From Vibrio albus (GTDB lineage Bacteria > Pseudomonadota > Gammaproteobacteria > Enterobacterales > Vibrionaceae): 64,000 nt of DNA. The notes below the pieces were generated by a model. The model was given only the letters and a program-made list of their open reading frames with translations. It was not told the origin of the DNA and ran no database searches. The stretch's first letter is position 1. The number at the start of each line of letters is the position of its first letter. The position numbers were made by a program, and so were the translations under genes. Where the stretch lies: positions 124,001 through 188,000 of the forward strand of contig NZ_QFWT01000006.1 in assembly GCF_003144035.1 (NCBI RefSeq), written 5' to 3'. Shown here piece after piece: positions 10,399 through 20,153 of the stretch.

Positions 10399-11772
10399 AT
10401 GTCTAGTGAGAAAATAGTCTGGGATCAGGCTGTTTTAGATAAATACAATTATTCGGGGCCGAGATACACATCTTATCCGACAGCGCTGGAATTTCATGAA
10501 GCATTCACCAGTGCTGAATTCGATATGGCATGCACTCAGTATCCTGAGCGTCCATTGTCCATTTATATACATATACCCTTCTGCCATAAGCTGTGCTATT
10601 TCTGCGGCTGTAATAAAGTGATTACCCGTCATTCGCACAAGGCAGATGAATATCTGGATTCGCTGGAGCATGAGATTCGCCAGCGTGCCTTTTTGCTTAA
10701 TCAGCGTCGGGTGACTCAGTTACACTTCGGCGGGGGAACACCAACGTTCCTGTCGAAAAGACAGTTCACCCGTCTGATGGCCATTCTGCGCGCCGAATTC
10801 TATTTTGAGCCGGATGCCGAGATCAGCATTGAGGTTGATCCCCGCGAGCTTGAGCTGGATATGCTGGACCACCTGCGTTCTGAAGGTTTTAACCGTCTGA
10901 GTATCGGGGTTCAGGATTTCAGTAAAGAGGTACAGAAAACCGTTAACCGGGAGCAGGATGAAGATTTCATCATTGCAATGGTGGAAAGGGCGCGCGAATT
11001 AGGTTTCCGGTCTACCAATCTTGACCTTATCTATGGTTTGCCGAAACAGACTCAGGAATCTTTCGCTGAAACACTGCAGCAGGTTCTGGAGATGAAGCCC
11101 GGACGCTTGTCGGTATTTAATTATGCCCATATGCCGCAGCTATTTGCGGCCCAGCGCAAGCTGAAAGAATCAGAGATGCCGGAAGCGAAAGAGAAAATGG
11201 CTATCCTACAGCAGACCATTGAAACGCTGACGGATGCCGGTTATCAGTTTATCGGTATGGATCACTTCGCGCTACCGGATGACGAACTGGCCACTGCGCA
11301 ACGTAACGGTGTTCTGCACCGGAACTTCCAGGGGTATACCACACAAGGCGATTGTGATCTGATTGGGTTTGGCGTTTCCGCTATTTCCATGATTGGTGAC
11401 TGCTATGCGCAGAATCAGAAAGACCTGAAGTTGTATTACCAGCAGGTGGATGAGATGCGTCATGCGCTGTGGAAAGGGGTTTCCCTGAATGACGATGATC
11501 TGCTGCGCCGTAAAGTCATCAAGTCATTGATCTGCAATTTCAGTCTGGACAAGCTGGCGATTGAAGAGCAATTTGGTATTCAGTTCGATCAGTATTTTGC
11601 TGAGGATCTGGCTTTGCTGAAAAACTTCATCGCGGATGAGCTGGTCGAAGTGACAGAGCAGAGTATCAGGGTGACAGCACGAGGCCGGTTGCTGATCCGT
11701 AATATCTGTATGTGTTTTGATAAATATCTGCGTGACAGAGCAAGACAGCAGCAGTTTTCACGGGTTATCTAG
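10399..11772 (+). CDS. hemN: Oxygen-independent coproporphyrinogen III oxidase
   Basis: HemN is a radical-SAM enzyme that decarboxylates coproporphyrinogen III to protoporphyrinogen IX without oxygen. The 4Fe-4S motif is Cys62-x3-Cys66-x2-Cys69 (PFCHKLCYFCGC), followed by the HemN-typical third-residue Cys. Also present are GGGTPTFL and the conserved N-terminal YNYSGPRYTSYPTALEF. The start at 10399 (MSSEKIVWDQ) matches the family better than 10384 and gives 457 residues, the usual length. It pairs with hemB in this window as part of haem synthesis. Confidence 0.96.
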   Translation: MSSEKIVWDQAVLDKYNYSGPRYTSYPTALEFHEAFTSAEFDMACTQYPERPLSIYIHIPFCHKLCYFCGCNKVITRHSHKADEYLDSLEHEIRQRAFLLNQRRVTQLHFGGGTPTFLSKRQFTRLMAILRAEFYFEPDAEISIEVDPRELELDMLDHLRSEGFNRLSIGVQDFSKEVQKTVNREQDEDFIIAMVERARELGFRSTNLDLIYGLPKQTQESFAETLQQVLEMKPGRLSVFNYAHMPQLFAAQRKLKESEMPEAKEKMAILQQTIETLTDAGYQFIGMDHFALPDDELATAQRNGVLHRNFQGYTTQGDCDLIGFGVSAISMIGDCYAQNQKDLKLYYQQVDEMRHALWKGVSLNDDDLLRRKVIKSLICNFSLDKLAIEEQFGIQFDQYFAEDLALLKNFIADELVEVTEQSIRVTARGRLLIRNICMCFDKYLRDRARQQQFSRVI

Positions 11773-11786
11773 GGCGATCAAAAACA

Positions 11787-11816
11787 GCAGGTATCAGCGT
11801 TCGATACCTGCTTGTT
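11787..11816. terminator. hemN-nfuA bidirectional terminator
   Basis: GCAGGTATC and GATACCTGC form a perfect 9-bp stem between the convergent hemN and nfuA genes, with A-rich sequence on the left and TTGTTG on the right. Confidence 0.75.
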
Positions 11817-11838
11817 GAATTCTTAAAGTAAGGGCTGT

Positions 11839-12432
11839 TTAGTAGTAAGAGTGATCGCCGTGAGCGTGCTCGGTAACATCGCGAACTGCGGTTAGCTCTC
11901 CCTCAAACATTTGCAGCAGCTCTTTTTCCACACCCTCTTTCAGGGTCATATCGACCATAGAACAACCGTTACAACCGCCGCCAAACTGGATCACTGCGAT
12001 CCCATCTTCAGTAATTTCATGCAGGCTGATAAAGCCGCCATGACTGGCCAGCTGTGGATTGATCTGGCTCTGAATGGCGTAGTCGACCCGTTCCATCAGA
12101 GGTGCGTCGTCGTTAACTTTACGCATTTTGGCGTTCGGTGCTTTCAGAGTGAGCTGTGAACCCATCTTATCGGTGACATAGTCGATCTCTGCTTCTTCCA
12201 GAAACGGCAGACTGACTTCGTCTACGAAGGCGGACAAAGCATCATATTTGAACTCGGTATCGCTGGCTTCTACTGCCTCTGTTGGACAGTAAGAAACGCC
12301 ACACTCGGCGTTCGGGGTGCCGGGGTTGACGACAAAGACCCGGATATTGGTTCCTTCAGGCTGTTGCTCCAGCAGTTTGCCGAAGTGCGCCTGGGCTGCT
12401 TCAGTGATAGTAATTGTATTAGTTTCTGACAC
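11839..12432 (-). CDS. nfuA: Fe/S biogenesis protein NfuA
   Basis: NfuA carries Fe-S clusters to target apoproteins, mainly under stress. The 197-residue protein has an N-terminal degenerate A-type scaffold domain (about 6-105) and a C-terminal Nfu domain with the CxxC cluster site Cys154/Cys157 (GGGCNGCSM). Length is near the E. coli 191. It is followed on the same strand by nothing close and is preceded by gntX, with which it shares orientation. Confidence 0.95.
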   Translation of the reverse strand: MSETNTITITEAAQAHFGKLLEQQPEGTNIRVFVVNPGTPNAECGVSYCPTEAVEASDTEFKYDALSAFVDEVSLPFLEEAEIDYVTDKMGSQLTLKAPNAKMRKVNDDAPLMERVDYAIQSQINPQLASHGGFISLHEITEDGIAVIQFGGGCNGCSMVDMTLKEGVEKELLQMFEGELTAVRDVTEHAHGDHSYY

Positions 12433-12561
12433 GATAAATACCTGACTGTTTTCGTAGGTTATTGAACTTCATTCTACTCTTGCCGCATCTGGTTTCCAGT
12501 CTTTTTTTTCATCTCTTATAGCTGTTTGTTTCGGTCGTTTTATACAGGCTTGTTTCATCCT

Positions 12562-13284
12562 CTATATCGATGAAGAAGGTTCCGGAGTACGGCAGATACA
12601 ATAAATATCAATGGACTCAATGCCAATATCAAGTAATTGCTGACATAAATAACGGAGTGTACTGCCTGTTGTTACGACATCATCCACAATGGCGATGTGA
12701 GAGACGGCGGGTTTATGATTCAGGCGAAAGACACCATTCAGGTTGCGGAGCCTCTGTTGCTTATCCAGCGTTTGTTGTGGTTGAGTCGCTTTAATGCGCC
12801 TGAATAACCGGTTATCACACCGAACCTGATGGCCTGACTGGTTAAGGTGCCGGGTCAGATGTGTACTCAGCAGAGCACTTTGGTTAAACCCGCGTTTGAG
12901 CTGACGTTGCCAGTGTAAAGGGACACTGGTGATGAAAGGTGCCGGAGATGGAATCTGTTTTGCCAGAAGCCAGGACAGATCCCTGGCCAGTTGGGGTTGG
13001 TTCTGATGTTTTAACTGACGAATATATCCGGATAACGGATAGTGGTAATCACCGACACAAAACAGGCGCTGCCAGGGGGGCGGGTTGGTCATGCACTGCC
13101 CGCAGAGTGAGTGGCTGGTCAGTGTTGGCAGCCCGCATCGCTGGCACCGGGCTGTCGGCTGAAAATAGGTCAGACAGTGCTCACACCAGATAGTCTGGTT
13201 CAGTGTGGTGATCGGCAGCCCACACAAGTGGCAGAGTGAGGTACAATGGCGGTGAATCAGATGTCGTAACGGAAACCGGAGCAT
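12562..13284 (-). CDS. gntX: ComF family phosphoribosyltransferase-like protein (GntX)
   Basis: The 240-residue protein has an N-terminal set of four CxxC pairs (Cys18/21, 34/37, 47/50, 61/64) and a C-terminal phosphoribosyltransferase fold with the PRPP motif IVDDVVTTGST at 199-209. This is the ComF/GntX family. In transformable bacteria it acts in uptake of DNA, and the E. coli homologue is needed to use DNA as a nutrient. It lies divergent from bioH, as in other gammaproteobacteria. Confidence 0.92.
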   Translation of the reverse strand: MLRFPLRHLIHRHCTSLCHLCGLPITTLNQTIWCEHCLTYFQPTARCQRCGLPTLTSHSLCGQCMTNPPPWQRLFCVGDYHYPLSGYIRQLKHQNQPQLARDLSWLLAKQIPSPAPFITSVPLHWQRQLKRGFNQSALLSTHLTRHLNQSGHQVRCDNRLFRRIKATQPQQTLDKQQRLRNLNGVFRLNHKPAVSHIAIVDDVVTTGSTLRYLCQQLLDIGIESIDIYCICRTPEPSSSI

Positions 13285-13370
13285 GAGTGGGTTATGTATT
13301 ACTAGGGTTTCAATAGGTTACATCATCATTATTAGTTATCAGTATGATCAAAGTTGTAGGGGTTTAGAGC

Positions 13371-14138
13371 ATGAGCACATCTTTATACTGGCAGAGAGAA
13401 GGCGAGGGTAAGGACCTGGTACTGATCCACGGCTGGGGTATGAACGGAGCCGTATGGAAACAGACCGTAGAAGCGCTTTCCTCCCATTTTCGTGTGCATG
13501 TTGTGGACTTGCCGGGGTATGGTTACAGTGCGGACAGCCATGCTGGTGATTTGCAGGAAATGGCAGAAAAAGTGCTGGCAGATGCACCGGATCAGGCTAT
13601 CTGGCTTGGCTGGTCGCTGGGTGGTTTGGTTGCCACTCATATTGCACTGCACTATCCGCAGAGAGTGACAAAGTTGGTCACGGTGGCCAGTTCCCCGAAA
13701 TTTTCAGCCGAAAGGCCATGGCGGGGCATTCAGCCGGATGTACTGGCAGCGTTTACTGAGCAACTGGCACAGGATTTTTCGGCGACGGTGGAGCGCTTTA
13801 TGGCATTACAGGCGATGGGAAGCCCGACAGCCAAACAGGATATTAAGTTGTTGAAAGACGCGGTTCTGACCCGCCCGGCTCCGAATCCGGATGCTTTAAT
13901 GACCGGATTAGAATTATTAGCAGAAGTCGACCTTCGTTCTCAGTTATGCGACATCAGTATGCCGTTTCTGCGCCTGTACGGTCGGCTGGATGGATTGGTA
14001 CCTGCTAAGGTGGCGAAAGATATGGATATTTTACACGCTGGTAGTGAAAGCCATATTTTTTCTCAGTCCTCGCATGCGCCTTTTATGACTGAACCGGAAG
14101 AATTTTGTTCGCAGTTAATAGACTTTGGGAAGAAATAA
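13371..14138 (+). CDS. bioH: Pimeloyl-ACP methyl ester esterase
   Basis: BioH removes the methyl group from pimeloyl-ACP methyl ester and ends the BioC-BioH pimelate route to biotin. It is an alpha/beta hydrolase with a complete triad at the canonical numbers: Ser82 (GWSLGG), Asp207 (YGRLDGLV) and His235 (SSHAPF). The 255-residue length matches E. coli BioH. It stands divergent from gntX. Confidence 0.96.
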   Translation: MSTSLYWQREGEGKDLVLIHGWGMNGAVWKQTVEALSSHFRVHVVDLPGYGYSADSHAGDLQEMAEKVLADAPDQAIWLGWSLGGLVATHIALHYPQRVTKLVTVASSPKFSAERPWRGIQPDVLAAFTEQLAQDFSATVERFMALQAMGSPTAKQDIKLLKDAVLTRPAPNPDALMTGLELLAEVDLRSQLCDISMPFLRLYGRLDGLVPAKVAKDMDILHAGSESHIFSQSSHAPFMTEPEEFCSQLIDFGKK

Positions 14139-14307
14139 TCGGGTTTTAGTGGTAAATAATTAACCAATACGGCCGATATAGAATATGACCAGTCGGACGG
14201 TGACTTCCCTATGCAGAAGCACCGCCCGTCCGGAGGTATCAGACGGGAAGATTTGCAGTATCCTACGGTAAAGCGGAACGGCTGATAGGTAATGAAGGAG
14301 GTTTGTC

Positions 14308-14778
14308 ATGATTGTGTCGCCGACCAATGTGAACGTGCCACTGATTGCCCCTTCGGTCAATGTGCCAACTGAGCAGGTCGCCCGGGATAACCGTATTAGA
14401 GAACCCGTACGCCCGCCAGTGGAACTGACGAAAACCGCGGCAGAGAAAAAAGTGAAGGCGGGAGATAAACGCCGGAAACAAACTGCCTGGGATCCGTCTG
14501 ACCACCCTGATTATGAACTGGACAATGAGCGAAATGCGTCGTCGGACTATCATGAAGACCCGAAAGACCACCTGACCCGGCTGTTTGAACTGATTGCATT
14601 ACAGACATACGCCGCAAAGGAGGGAATGGGCTACACGATCCGGTTCCGGTTACCGAAGAGCCTGTTGCTCGCAGCGATTACTGAGGGAAAGATGGAGCGA
14701 CGCCGTACAGTGATTAAGTATCACTATGGTCATGCTGTCGCACCTAATTCACCGTCTGAGGTGATAGCGGTGCTGTAA
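14308..14778 (+). CDS. Conserved Vibrio hypothetical protein
   Basis: The 156-residue protein has a disordered, Pro/Lys-rich first half and a helical second half (about 85-140, LTRLFELIALQTYAAKEGMG then RFRLPKSLLLAAI). Similar Vibrio proteins carry the misleading label ATP-dependent Lon protease, but I see no Lon motif. GGAGG lies 8 nt before the ATG. The 168 bp upstream carry a GC-rich hairpin (CGGACGG 14193, CCGTCCG 14228). Function is unknown. Confidence 0.75.
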   Translation: MIVSPTNVNVPLIAPSVNVPTEQVARDNRIREPVRPPVELTKTAAEKKVKAGDKRRKQTAWDPSDHPDYELDNERNASSDYHEDPKDHLTRLFELIALQTYAAKEGMGYTIRFRLPKSLLLAAITEGKMERRRTVIKYHYGHAVAPNSPSEVIAVL

Positions 14779-14810
14779 AAAGCTGAATCTCAGGATTTAG
14801 TCTCCTGTAA

Positions 14811-14850
14811 AAAAGCCCACGGGATATGCTCCCATGGGCTTTTATTTTTC
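14811..14850. terminator. Bidirectional terminator
   Basis: AAGCCCACGGG and CCCATGGGCTT form an 11-bp stem with one G-T pair, with A-rich sequence to the left and TTTATTTTTC to the right. It can end the hypothetical gene on the + strand and tex on the - strand. Confidence 0.85.
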
Positions 14851-14987
14851 CAAAACGAATCTAATGGATATGGTTCCACAAACCGCTCAAGACTTCCCTG
14901 TACGCTAAAACAAGGCCATCCATGTCTTTGTACGTTTGTTCCACCGTACCCACCTAGATGTTCCGAAGCTGGGTTTCGATGGTTTTA

Positions 14988-17324
14988 CTACTTTTTCGCC
15001 TTGGCAAATGCGGCAGCAAAAGCCCCGCCCATGGCACTGTTGCCCTGTGGTTCAGAGCGCTGGCGCGGGTTGCGCGGTTGTCCTTTCGGTTTAGCACCTC
15101 TGTCACTGCGGGTTGCGCGGTTATCCTGTCCTGGCTCATCGGTCAGGCGCATGGAAAGGGCGATACGCTTACGCTGTACATCAACTTCCATGACTTTGAC
15201 TTTCACGATGTCACCGGCTTTAACCACTTCACGCGGATCCGAAACGAAACGATCAGTCAGGGCTGAGATATGCACCAGTCCGTCCTGATGGACACCGATA
15301 TCCACAAAGGCACCGAAATTCGCCACGTTGGAGACGACACCTTCCAGAACCATGCCAGGTTCCAGATCGGAAACCTCGTTAATACCGTCAGCAAAGGTGG
15401 CCGTTTTAAATTCAGGTCGCGGATCGCGGCCCGGCTTATCCAGCTCTTTGATGATATCGGAGACGGTGGGCACACCAAAAGTGTCGTCGGTGTAGTCGAC
15501 CGCTTTCAGACTGCGCAGGAAGTCACTGTTGCCAATGAGTCCCTTAACTGCTTTCTGGTTCTTTTCGGCGATGTTTTTCACCACAGGGTAGGCTTCCGGG
15601 TGCACCGCAGAGGCATCCAGCGGGTTTTTACCATCCATGATCCGCAGGAAACCGGCGCACTGTTCGAACGCTTTAGGGCCAAGGCGGGCGACTTTCTTCA
15701 GGGCCGTACGTGCCTCAAAGCGACCATTTTCATCACGGTAGTTCACGATGTTCTGGGCGATGGTCGATGACAGTCCGGCAACGCGAGTCAGCAGCGCCGG
15801 AGACGCTGTGTTTACGTCCACACCCACGGCGTTTACACAGTCTTCCACAATCGCATCCAGACGCTTAGCCAGCATATTCTGGCTCACATCATGCTGGTAC
15901 TGACCAACACCGATGGATTTCGGATCAATCTTCACCAGCTCTGCCAGTGGGTCCTGCAGACGACGGGCGATAGAGACCGCACCCCGCAAGGAAACATCCA
16001 GATTAGGGAATTCGTTAGCTGCCAGTTCAGAAGCTGAATACACTGAGGCTCCGGCCTCACTGACTACCACTGTTTGTACTTTCAGGTTGGCTCTTTTCAG
16101 CGTGTCGGCAACAAAAGCATCCGTTTCACGGGAGGCGGTACCATTACCAATGGCAATCAGGTCGACGTTGTATTTACGGATCAGCTGTTCGACGACACGG
16201 GCAGATTTTTCAATCTGTTTTTGTGGTGGATTAGGGTAAATCGTGTCAGTGGCCAGCAGTTTACCGGTCGCATCCACCACGGCGATTTTAGAGCCGGTAC
16301 GCAGTCCCGGATCCAGACCCAGAGTGGCTCTTGGTCCGGCTGGTGCCGCCATCAGCAGATCTTTCAGGTTGGTGGCAAAGACTTCAATCGCCTCGATTTC
16401 GGCACGCTCTTTCATTGCCCCCATCAGTTCGGTTTCCATATGCATGGATACCTTGATTCGCCACGCCCAACTGATCACCTGCTTGCGCCAGCTATCCGCA
16501 GGTGCATCGCTCAGGTGAATATCATAGTGGTTGGCGATAAGGGTTTCACAGTAGGAGTTGCGGGCCCCTTCTTCCTGCTCTGGATCAGCATTCAGGGAGA
16601 GTTGCAGCACGCCTTCATTACGGCCACGCAGCATCGCCAGTGCGCGGTGAGAAGGCACTTTGCTGATGCGTTCATTGTGCTCAAAGTAGTCTTTGAATTT
16701 CTCACCTTCCTGCTCTTTACCCGCGACCACCCTGGCACATAACTCGGCATTGGTATTCAGGTAACGACGGATGGTTTCCAGCAGGTTGGCATCTTCAGCG
16801 ATACGTTCCATGACGATAGCGCGGGCACCATCCAGTGCCGCTTTGGTGTCAGCCACGCCTTTGTCGGTGTCGATATAGTTTGCTGCTTCCGATTCAGGTT
16901 CCGTTTGCGGGTGAGTCCACAAGGTATCGGCTAGCGGTTCTAACCCTGCTTCAATAGCGATTTGCCCTTTGGTGCGGCGCTTTGGCTTATAGGGCAGATA
17001 CAAATCTTCCAGGCGGGTTTTGCTGTCAGCGTCCTGGATTTCCTTCTGCAGTTCGGCGGTCAGCTTGCCCTGTTCCTGAATGGATTTCAGGATGGTCTGG
17101 CGGCGTTCATCCATTTCCCGCAGATAGGTCAGGCGACTGTCCAGAGTCCGGAGCTGAGTGTCGTCCAGCCCTCCGGTAACTTCTTTACGGTAACGGGCAA
17201 TAAACGGGACTGTGTTACCGTCGTCAATCAGGGTGACGGCAGCATTAACCTGTTCTGAACGGACATTCAGTTCTTGGGCTATCTGGTGGCAAATCGTGTT
17301 TTGAGAAGAGGTCGCTTGGCTCAT
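14988..17324 (-). CDS. tex: Tex family S1 RNA-binding protein
   Basis: Tex is a cytoplasmic nucleic-acid-binding protein thought to act in transcription; it is the bacterial relative of Spt6. The 778-residue protein shows the family order: N-terminal helical region, YqgF/RNase H-like domain with [17 protein letters not shown] (about 332-348), helix-hairpin-helix segment ([20 protein letters not shown], about 500-520), and C-terminal S1 domain (about 650-720; [20 protein letters not shown]). The tail is Arg/Gly-rich. It is transcribed away from greB. Several long open frames on the opposite strand are shadows. Confidence 0.95.
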   Translation of the reverse strand: MSQATSSQNTICHQIAQELNVRSEQVNAAVTLIDDGNTVPFIARYRKEVTGGLDDTQLRTLDSRLTYLREMDERRQTILKSIQEQGKLTAELQKEIQDADSKTRLEDLYLPYKPKRRTKGQIAIEAGLEPLADTLWTHPQTEPESEAANYIDTDKGVADTKAALDGARAIVMERIAEDANLLETIRRYLNTNAELCARVVAGKEQEGEKFKDYFEHNERISKVPSHRALAMLRGRNEGVLQLSLNADPEQEEGARNSYCETLIANHYDIHLSDAPADSWRKQVISWAWRIKVSMHMETELMGAMKERAEIEAIEVFATNLKDLLMAAPAGPRATLGLDPGLRTGSKIAVVDATGKLLATDTIYPNPPQKQIEKSARVVEQLIRKYNVDLIAIGNGTASRETDAFVADTLKRANLKVQTVVVSEAGASVYSASELAANEFPNLDVSLRGAVSIARRLQDPLAELVKIDPKSIGVGQYQHDVSQNMLAKRLDAIVEDCVNAVGVDVNTASPALLTRVAGLSSTIAQNIVNYRDENGRFEARTALKKVARLGPKAFEQCAGFLRIMDGKNPLDASAVHPEAYPVVKNIAEKNQKAVKGLIGNSDFLRSLKAVDYTDDTFGVPTVSDIIKELDKPGRDPRPEFKTATFADGINEVSDLEPGMVLEGVVSNVANFGAFVDIGVHQDGLVHISALTDRFVSDPREVVKAGDIVKVKVMEVDVQRKRIALSMRLTDEPGQDNRATRSDRGAKPKGQPRNPRQRSEPQGNSAMGGAFAAAFAKAKK

Positions 17325-17470
17325 CCGGGTATCTCTTGTTACAAATATCTGTCCAATTAGATGGGGGCAAATACTGAAATTTCTAGGTCTGACGGCGAAC
17401 TCTGTTGAGAGAGTGGCAAGGCAGGTTATACTGGATTCAGAAAGAAAAATGAAAGAACTGAGTACAACAC

Positions 17471-17950
17471 GTGAAAACCAAATTGATCACCCGCACCGGG
17501 TATAACAAGTTAAAAGAAGAGCACGATTATCTGTGGAATGAGCAGCGCCCGGAGGTCACTAAAATAGTCACCTGGGCGGCAAGTCTTGGCGATCGTTCCG
17601 AGAATGCGGATTATCAATACAATAAACGTTTGTTGCGGCAGATTGATCGCCGGATCCGCTTTCTGAGAAAATTCCTGCCTGAGGTCACGATTGTTGATTA
17701 TTCCCCGCAGCAGGAAGGCAAAGTCTTCTTTGGTGCCTGGGTGGAGATCGAAAATGAAGCGGGTGAGGTCAAAAAATTCCGTATCGTGGGCCCTGAAGAG
17801 ATTTATGGAGAGGAAAAAGACTATATTTCTATCGACTCACCAATGGCCAGGGCGTTATTAAAAAAAGAAGTGGATGACGAGGTTCAGGTAAAAACCCCCG
17901 AAGGCTATAAAGAATGGTTTATCAATTCGATAGAGTATGAAAAAGAATAA
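17471..17950 (+). CDS. greB: Transcription elongation factor GreB
   Basis: GreB rescues backtracked RNA polymerase by stimulating transcript cleavage through the secondary channel. The 159-residue protein has the N-terminal coiled coil with the tip acidic pair in ENADYQYNK (about 46-54) and the C-terminal FKBP-like domain. [17 protein letters not shown] is the typical start; here it is GTG at 17471. It lies divergent from tex and 134 bp before ompR. Confidence 0.95.
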   Translation: MKTKLITRTGYNKLKEEHDYLWNEQRPEVTKIVTWAASLGDRSENADYQYNKRLLRQIDRRIRFLRKFLPEVTIVDYSPQQEGKVFFGAWVEIENEAGEVKKFRIVGPEEIYGEEKDYISIDSPMARALLKKEVDDEVQVKTPEGYKEWFINSIEYEKE

Positions 17951-18037
17951 GTTAGCTGGATAGTGGCATTAACCGGATTTATCAGCTAATAAATAAGTGA
18001 AACAAACCTTAACAATTCTTTGCGCGATTTTGCTTTT

Positions 18038-18043
18038 TATAAT
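18038..18043 (+). promoter_or_regulatory. Probable ompR promoter -10 element
   Basis: TATAAT lies 42 bp before the ompR start in AT-rich sequence. The -35 is weak (ATTCTT at 18015-18020, 17-bp spacer). Confidence 0.5.
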
Positions 18044-18084
18044 GATAAATTTGTCACCCCCAAAGAAAGTATCGGAATCCGGTT

Positions 18085-18804
18085 ATGCATGAAAATTATA
18101 AAATCCTAGTGGTTGATGATGATGCCCGCCTGCGAGCATTGTTAGAACGTTACCTTTCTGAGCAGGGGTTTCAGGTCCGCAGTGTTGCCAATGGTGAACA
18201 GATGGATCGGTTACTGAAGCGGGAAAACTTTCATCTGATGATCCTTGACCTGATGTTGCCGGGTGAAGATGGCTTGTCTATCTGTCGCCGGTTACGCAGT
18301 GCAGGAAATATGTTACCTATCGTGATGTTAACGGCAAAAGGTGACGAAATTGACCGTATCGTTGGGCTGGAAGTCGGGGCCGATGATTATTTGCCTAAGC
18401 CGTTCAACCCCAGAGAATTACTGGCTCGTATTAAAGCCGTGCTGCGTCGTCAGACTATTGAGGCTCCCGGAGCGCCGAGTGCAAAGGAAGATGTCGTCGA
18501 ATTTGGTCAGTTCAGGCTGAACCTCGGGACCCGTGAAATGTACAAAGGGGATGAGTTCATGCCGCTCACTTCCGGTGAGTTTGCCGTTCTGAAAGCACTG
18601 GTGACCAACCCCCGGGAGCCGATGTCGAGAGACAAACTGATGAATATGGCACGGGGTCGAGAATATTCCGCCATGGAGCGATCCATTGATGTTCAGGTTT
18701 CCAGGCTGCGTAGAATGCTGGAAGACGATCCGAGTCACCCCCGTTATATTCAGACGGTTTGGGGGCTTGGTTATGTGTTTGTTCCTGAAGGTAAAAAGAG
18801 TTAA
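18085..18804 (+). CDS. ompR: Osmolarity response regulator OmpR
   Basis: OmpR is the DNA-binding partner of EnvZ and controls porin and envelope genes. The 239-residue protein has a receiver domain with the phosphoryl acceptor Asp55 ([10 protein letters not shown]), acid pocket Asp11/Asp12, Thr and Lys switch residues (MLTAKGD, YLPKPF), and a winged-helix output domain ending [15 protein letters not shown]. Length equals E. coli OmpR. envZ starts 2 nt after its stop. Confidence 0.97.
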   Translation: MHENYKILVVDDDARLRALLERYLSEQGFQVRSVANGEQMDRLLKRENFHLMILDLMLPGEDGLSICRRLRSAGNMLPIVMLTAKGDEIDRIVGLEVGADDYLPKPFNPRELLARIKAVLRRQTIEAPGAPSAKEDVVEFGQFRLNLGTREMYKGDEFMPLTSGEFAVLKALVTNPREPMSRDKLMNMARGREYSAMERSIDVQVSRLRRMLEDDPSHPRYIQTVWGLGYVFVPEGKKS

Positions 18805-18806
18805 TT

Positions 18807-20120
18807 ATGCTTAGGGTTCGTCGTTCCCGAACTCAAACGATTCTGTTGTTTGCTCTGGTGCTTATCGGTAGCCAGGGCTTCGCTTTCTATGCCGTTTTTC
18901 ATTATGCCTTCTTGCCCGGGTTGCAGCAATTTAACCGCATTCTTGCTTACGAAGTGGATTTGATGCTGGATCAGGCCGAAGAGCACGAGCGTATGCTGGA
19001 TGCGGATGCCCCCCTCAGGCGACATCTTTTAAAGCAATTGGGGCTCACCATACACAAAAGCACCGATCCTCTGGGAGAAGAGTTTAAGAAGGCAAAGCCG
19101 GTTGAATTTCTCAGTAAAGAGATGAGTCGGGATTTAGACTCTCCGGCAGAAGTCAGGCTGGTGTTGGGCTCTGAGAGTTATGTATTGTGGGTTCGTATTC
19201 ACGCATTTCCTGATTATTTGCTGCGTATTCCTCTCTCTGAACTGCAGGAGGACGACTTTGCCCCGCTGTTTTATAACAGCATTCTGATGGCATGTATTGT
19301 GATTGTGTGCGGCTGGGGGTATATCCGGTTACGTAACCGCCCCCTTATGGCATTGGAGAAAGCCGCCCAAAAAGTCGGTAAAGGTGAAGTCCCTCCGCCT
19401 TTGCCGATACAGGGGGCTCCGGAAATTCAGGCGGTCACCAAAGCGTTTAACCAGATGGCAAAAGGTATTAAGGAGCTCGAAGAAGACAGGACTCTGCTGA
19501 TGGCGGGTGTCAGCCATGACCTGCGAACCCCTTTAACCCGTATTCGTCTGGCGACTGAAATGATGCCTCCGGAAGAGCAGTTTCTGGCCGACAGTCTGAT
19601 CCAGGATACGGAGGAGTGTAATCAGATTATCAATCAGTTTATGGATTATCTTCAGCCGGTCAATAAAGATAAGTTCGAAGCGATTGATTTGAATGGCGTG
19701 ATTGATGACATTATCAGAGCAGAGCAGTGCAGTGACATTATTATTAATGGCTCTTTGCATAAAGAATTGCCGCTGTTTCAGGGGAACCCGGTTGCCATAA
19801 AACGTGCAGTCACGAATCTGGTGGTCAATGCTGTGCGCTACGGCCATGGCTGGGTGCTAATCAGCTCTGGCCTCAGTGCAGATAAAGAGCTGATCTGGGT
19901 GAGCGTGGAAGATAATGGTCCGGGTATTCCGCCGGATCAGTTAAATAAGTTGTGTGAACCTTTTGTTCGTGGTGATACCGCCCGGGGCAGTGAAGGCACG
20001 GGGCTGGGACTGGCTATCGTGAAAAGAATCGTCAGTCAGCATGACGGTTCCGTGGTGGTGAATAATCGCTCTGAAGGCGGACTGAAAGTACAGGTGAGCT
20101 TCCGGGCCCGACAGAAATAG
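18807..20120 (+). CDS. envZ: Osmosensor histidine kinase EnvZ
   Basis: EnvZ phosphorylates and dephosphorylates OmpR. The 437-residue protein has two membrane helices (about 11-36 and 156-174) that bracket a periplasmic region, a HAMP linker, the H-box with His237 ([20 protein letters not shown]), and the ATPase N, G1 and G2 boxes ([30 protein letters not shown]). It directly follows ompR. recG converges on it from the other strand with only 33 bp between stops and no clear terminator. Confidence 0.96.
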   Translation: MLRVRRSRTQTILLFALVLIGSQGFAFYAVFHYAFLPGLQQFNRILAYEVDLMLDQAEEHERMLDADAPLRRHLLKQLGLTIHKSTDPLGEEFKKAKPVEFLSKEMSRDLDSPAEVRLVLGSESYVLWVRIHAFPDYLLRIPLSELQEDDFAPLFYNSILMACIVIVCGWGYIRLRNRPLMALEKAAQKVGKGEVPPPLPIQGAPEIQAVTKAFNQMAKGIKELEEDRTLLMAGVSHDLRTPLTRIRLATEMMPPEEQFLADSLIQDTEECNQIINQFMDYLQPVNKDKFEAIDLNGVIDDIIRAEQCSDIIINGSLHKELPLFQGNPVAIKRAVTNLVVNAVRYGHGWVLISSGLSADKELIWVSVEDNGPGIPPDQLNKLCEPFVRGDTARGSEGTGLGLAIVKRIVSQHDGSVVVNNRSEGGLKVQVSFRARQK

Positions 20121-20153
20121 CTCAGAGAATGGGTTGAGGAAGGTATAAGCCGA

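Noticed and set aside
16074..16742. Long + strand open frame opposite tex
   Set aside because: It is fully antisense to a well-supported gene, has no family features and no ribosome site.
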